The position numbers were made by a program, and so were the translations under genes. DNA of 14,589 bases, taken from assembly GCA_035566895.1 (NCBI GenBank), contig DATMQA010000068.1:1-14589 (forward strand), given 5' to 3'. Source of the DNA: DATMQA01 sp035566895. GTDB taxonomy: Bacteria; Verrucomicrobiota; Verrucomicrobiia; Limisphaerales; UBA8199. This document shows positions 13,621-14,589 of this stretch, piece after piece. The notes beneath the pieces were generated by a model. That model was not told the origin of the DNA. It searched no databases and saw nothing but the letters and a program-made list of their open reading frames with translations. Every line of letters begins with the position of its first letter. Position 1 is the stretch's first letter.

Positions 13621-13833
13621 TCAGTGCTGCGGTCCGTCAATTGGCACGGGTTTTTGTGAAGGCGGCGAGCTGCCTTCCTCGAAGAGGCTGAACAAGAGCG
13701 AGAGGATGCAGAAGCCAACGTACACAAAACAGCAGGTCTGCGCAATCGGCGCGGTTTTCTGCAACATTCCGGTAAAACCTAACATCGCAAAGACCAACGC
13801 GATGACCAACGAGTATCCTGCACGTTTTAACAT
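13621..13833 (-). CDS. Small two-helix membrane protein, DUF1328-like
   Basis: A 70-aa protein with two hydrophobic helices: about 6-23 (GYSLVIALVFAMLGFTGML) and about 31-51 (AQTCCFVYVGFCILSLLFSLF). The spacing, the GFTGML turn and the 'T.PIAQ...FV......SLLF' second helix resemble the DUF1328/YtjA-type small membrane proteins, though the C-terminal 19 residues (Pro/Ser-rich) are longer than usual. It is located in the inner membrane and its function is unknown. It lies 84 bp upstream of the lipoprotein start on the same strand, so a shared transcript is possible. The direct repeat CACTAGAT (13558-13565 and 13604-13611) flanks the gap between them. Confidence 0.75.
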   Translation of the reverse strand: MLKRAGYSLVIALVFAMLGFTGMLQKTAPIAQTCCFVYVGFCILSLLFSLFEEGSSPPSQKPVPIDGPQH

Positions 13834-14195
13834 GCAGTAAGCTGGCCTCTGAGGGGGCTCGGCTCAATTGGGTCTCGTCCTCCTTTTTCATGCAGTCGAT
13901 ACCCAACTGGGGCTGGTAGAACCATGTAGTGCCCGCAGTGACACAGATTGAGCACGCTAGAAAGGAACCTGCCTGCCCGCGTGTACCGGCTCAAAGTCTC
14001 GCCCCATAAGTTAGTTACTCCAAGTCCACACCCAACAGTGGGGCAATGCCGACGACAACGCCCTGGCGCCCAGTATGCTCAGGGCCTTTCACAACCGCGC
14101 GGACCAACGACCCGGCCGGGCCGGTGAACGACACCTACCAGGCGCTAGCCCGTGCAAAATGAGCAACGGGTCGCCCTGGGCATAGAGTTTGAAAT
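13834..14195. other. Intergenic region between the glycosyltransferase and the DUF1328-like gene
   Basis: 362 bp with no supported gene. Short open frames here are shadows or have poor protein character. A near-palindromic pair (CAATTGGGT near 13865 / ACCCAACTG near 13900) and a GC-rich CCCGGCCGGGCCGG run near 14110-14125 are visible; neither has a clear role. Confidence 0.4.
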
Positions 14196-14589
14196 TCAAC
14201 AGCATTTTGCCGCATTGATTTTGCTTTTCCCGCCCTCGTTCTTCCTTCCCGTGACTGCCCTGTCATACACCCTTAGCGTCTCCGCTGCTGTCCGGTTCCA
14301 ATCGAATCTTGCCGCCTGGGCCAGTCCGGCCGCTCGCAAACGGTTTCGCACGGCGCCATCGGTCGCCAGAATAAAGAGCTGCTTGGCTATCGTATGGATG
14401 TCGTCCGGTTCGACGAGCGCCGCCGCCTCGCCCAGCACCTCTCCGAGCGAACCGCGTGCAGAGGAAATCACCGGACATCCGCATGCCATCGCTTCGAGCG
14501 GCGGCAAACCGAATCCTTCATAGAGTGAGGGATAGACAAATGCGTCCGCAGCTCGATACAAATCCGGCAAGTCGCAGTCCGGCACAAAA
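14196..14589 (-). CDS. GT4-type glycosyltransferase, C-terminal part (5' end outside window)
   Basis: The frame is open to the window edge and gives about 131 residues of the C-terminal Rossmann half of a group 1 (GT4, GT-B fold) glycosyltransferase. Diagnostic features: VPDCDLPDLYRAADAFVYPS, the EX7E element and surroundings EGFGLPPLEAMACGCPVISS (nucleotide-sugar binding), GEAAALVEPDD, and the closing helix ARFDWNRTAAETLRVYDRAV. The tail (TGRKNEGGKSKINAAKCC) is basic and unremarkable. Such enzymes transfer sugars from NDP-sugars in polysaccharide, lipopolysaccharide or glycolipid synthesis at the cytoplasmic face of the membrane. The apparent GTG start at 14585 is only an internal Val. Substrate specificity cannot be read from this part. 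Confidence 0.93.
   Translation of the reverse strand, partial: FVPDCDLPDLYRAADAFVYPSLYEGFGLPPLEAMACGCPVISSARGSLGEVLGEAAALVEPDDIHTIAKQLFILATDGAVRNRLRAAGLAQAARFDWNRTAAETLRVYDRAVTGRKNEGGKSKINAAKCC

Noticed and set aside
1..14589. CRISPR array, tRNA or rRNA genes, toxin-antitoxin pair, phage module
   Set aside because: Nothing in the sequence supports any of these: no regularly spaced repeats, no RNA gene sequence that I could recognise, and no phage structural or known toxin families.

Overview
The window looks like a stretch of verrucomicrobial chromosome, probably from the Pedosphaera/Limisphaerales side of the phylum. The best marker is the C-terminus of the large secreted glycosidase, which ends in the 'YVIQVSTNL..W.PL' module followed by a final 'RRYYRA' that is common on secreted proteins of that group. 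The GroEL sequence, several small hypothetical proteins and the scarcity of Shine-Dalgarno sequences agree with this. The assignment is inference from protein style; no rRNA or other phylogenetic marker is present.

Left part (1-3331). A broken ilvD (dihydroxy-acid dehydratase) lies on the minus strand. About 45 N-terminal codons are joined through frameshifts to the C-terminal third, so the Fe-S-binding middle is missing. Next comes a plus-strand groES-groEL operon with a hairpin between the two genes and a strong intrinsic terminator after groEL, then a 62-aa conserved-looking small protein.

Middle (3332-5041). This is an accessory zone of small genes and repeats: a 123-aa protein, a 41-aa Lys/Gln/Ala-rich protein on the minus strand, a REP-like palindromic element, a second imperfect inverted repeat of about 107 bp, and two small plus-strand ORFs that overlap out of frame.

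5042-7899 holds a minus-strand two-component system. A Cache-HAMP-PAS-HisKA_3 membrane histidine kinase overlaps its NarL/LuxR-type response regulator by an ATGA junction.

7900-9979 is sparse. It has a 58-aa membrane-anchored small protein (+), a hairpin between convergent genes, a DoxX-type four-helix membrane protein (-), an in-frame gene remnant directly behind the DoxX stop codon, and a decayed IS1380-type transposase fragment.

9980-14589 is an envelope/export region, all on the minus strand: a 974-aa secreted family 9 glycoside hydrolase, a small PepSY-like lipoprotein, a small two-helix membrane protein, and the C-terminal half of a GT4 glycosyltransferase that runs off the window.

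I see no convincing new multi-gene system. The items most worth a second look are the ilvD deletion, the DoxX/TGA/remnant arrangement, the inverted repeats beside the overlapping small ORFs, and several small proteins of 41-62 aa.
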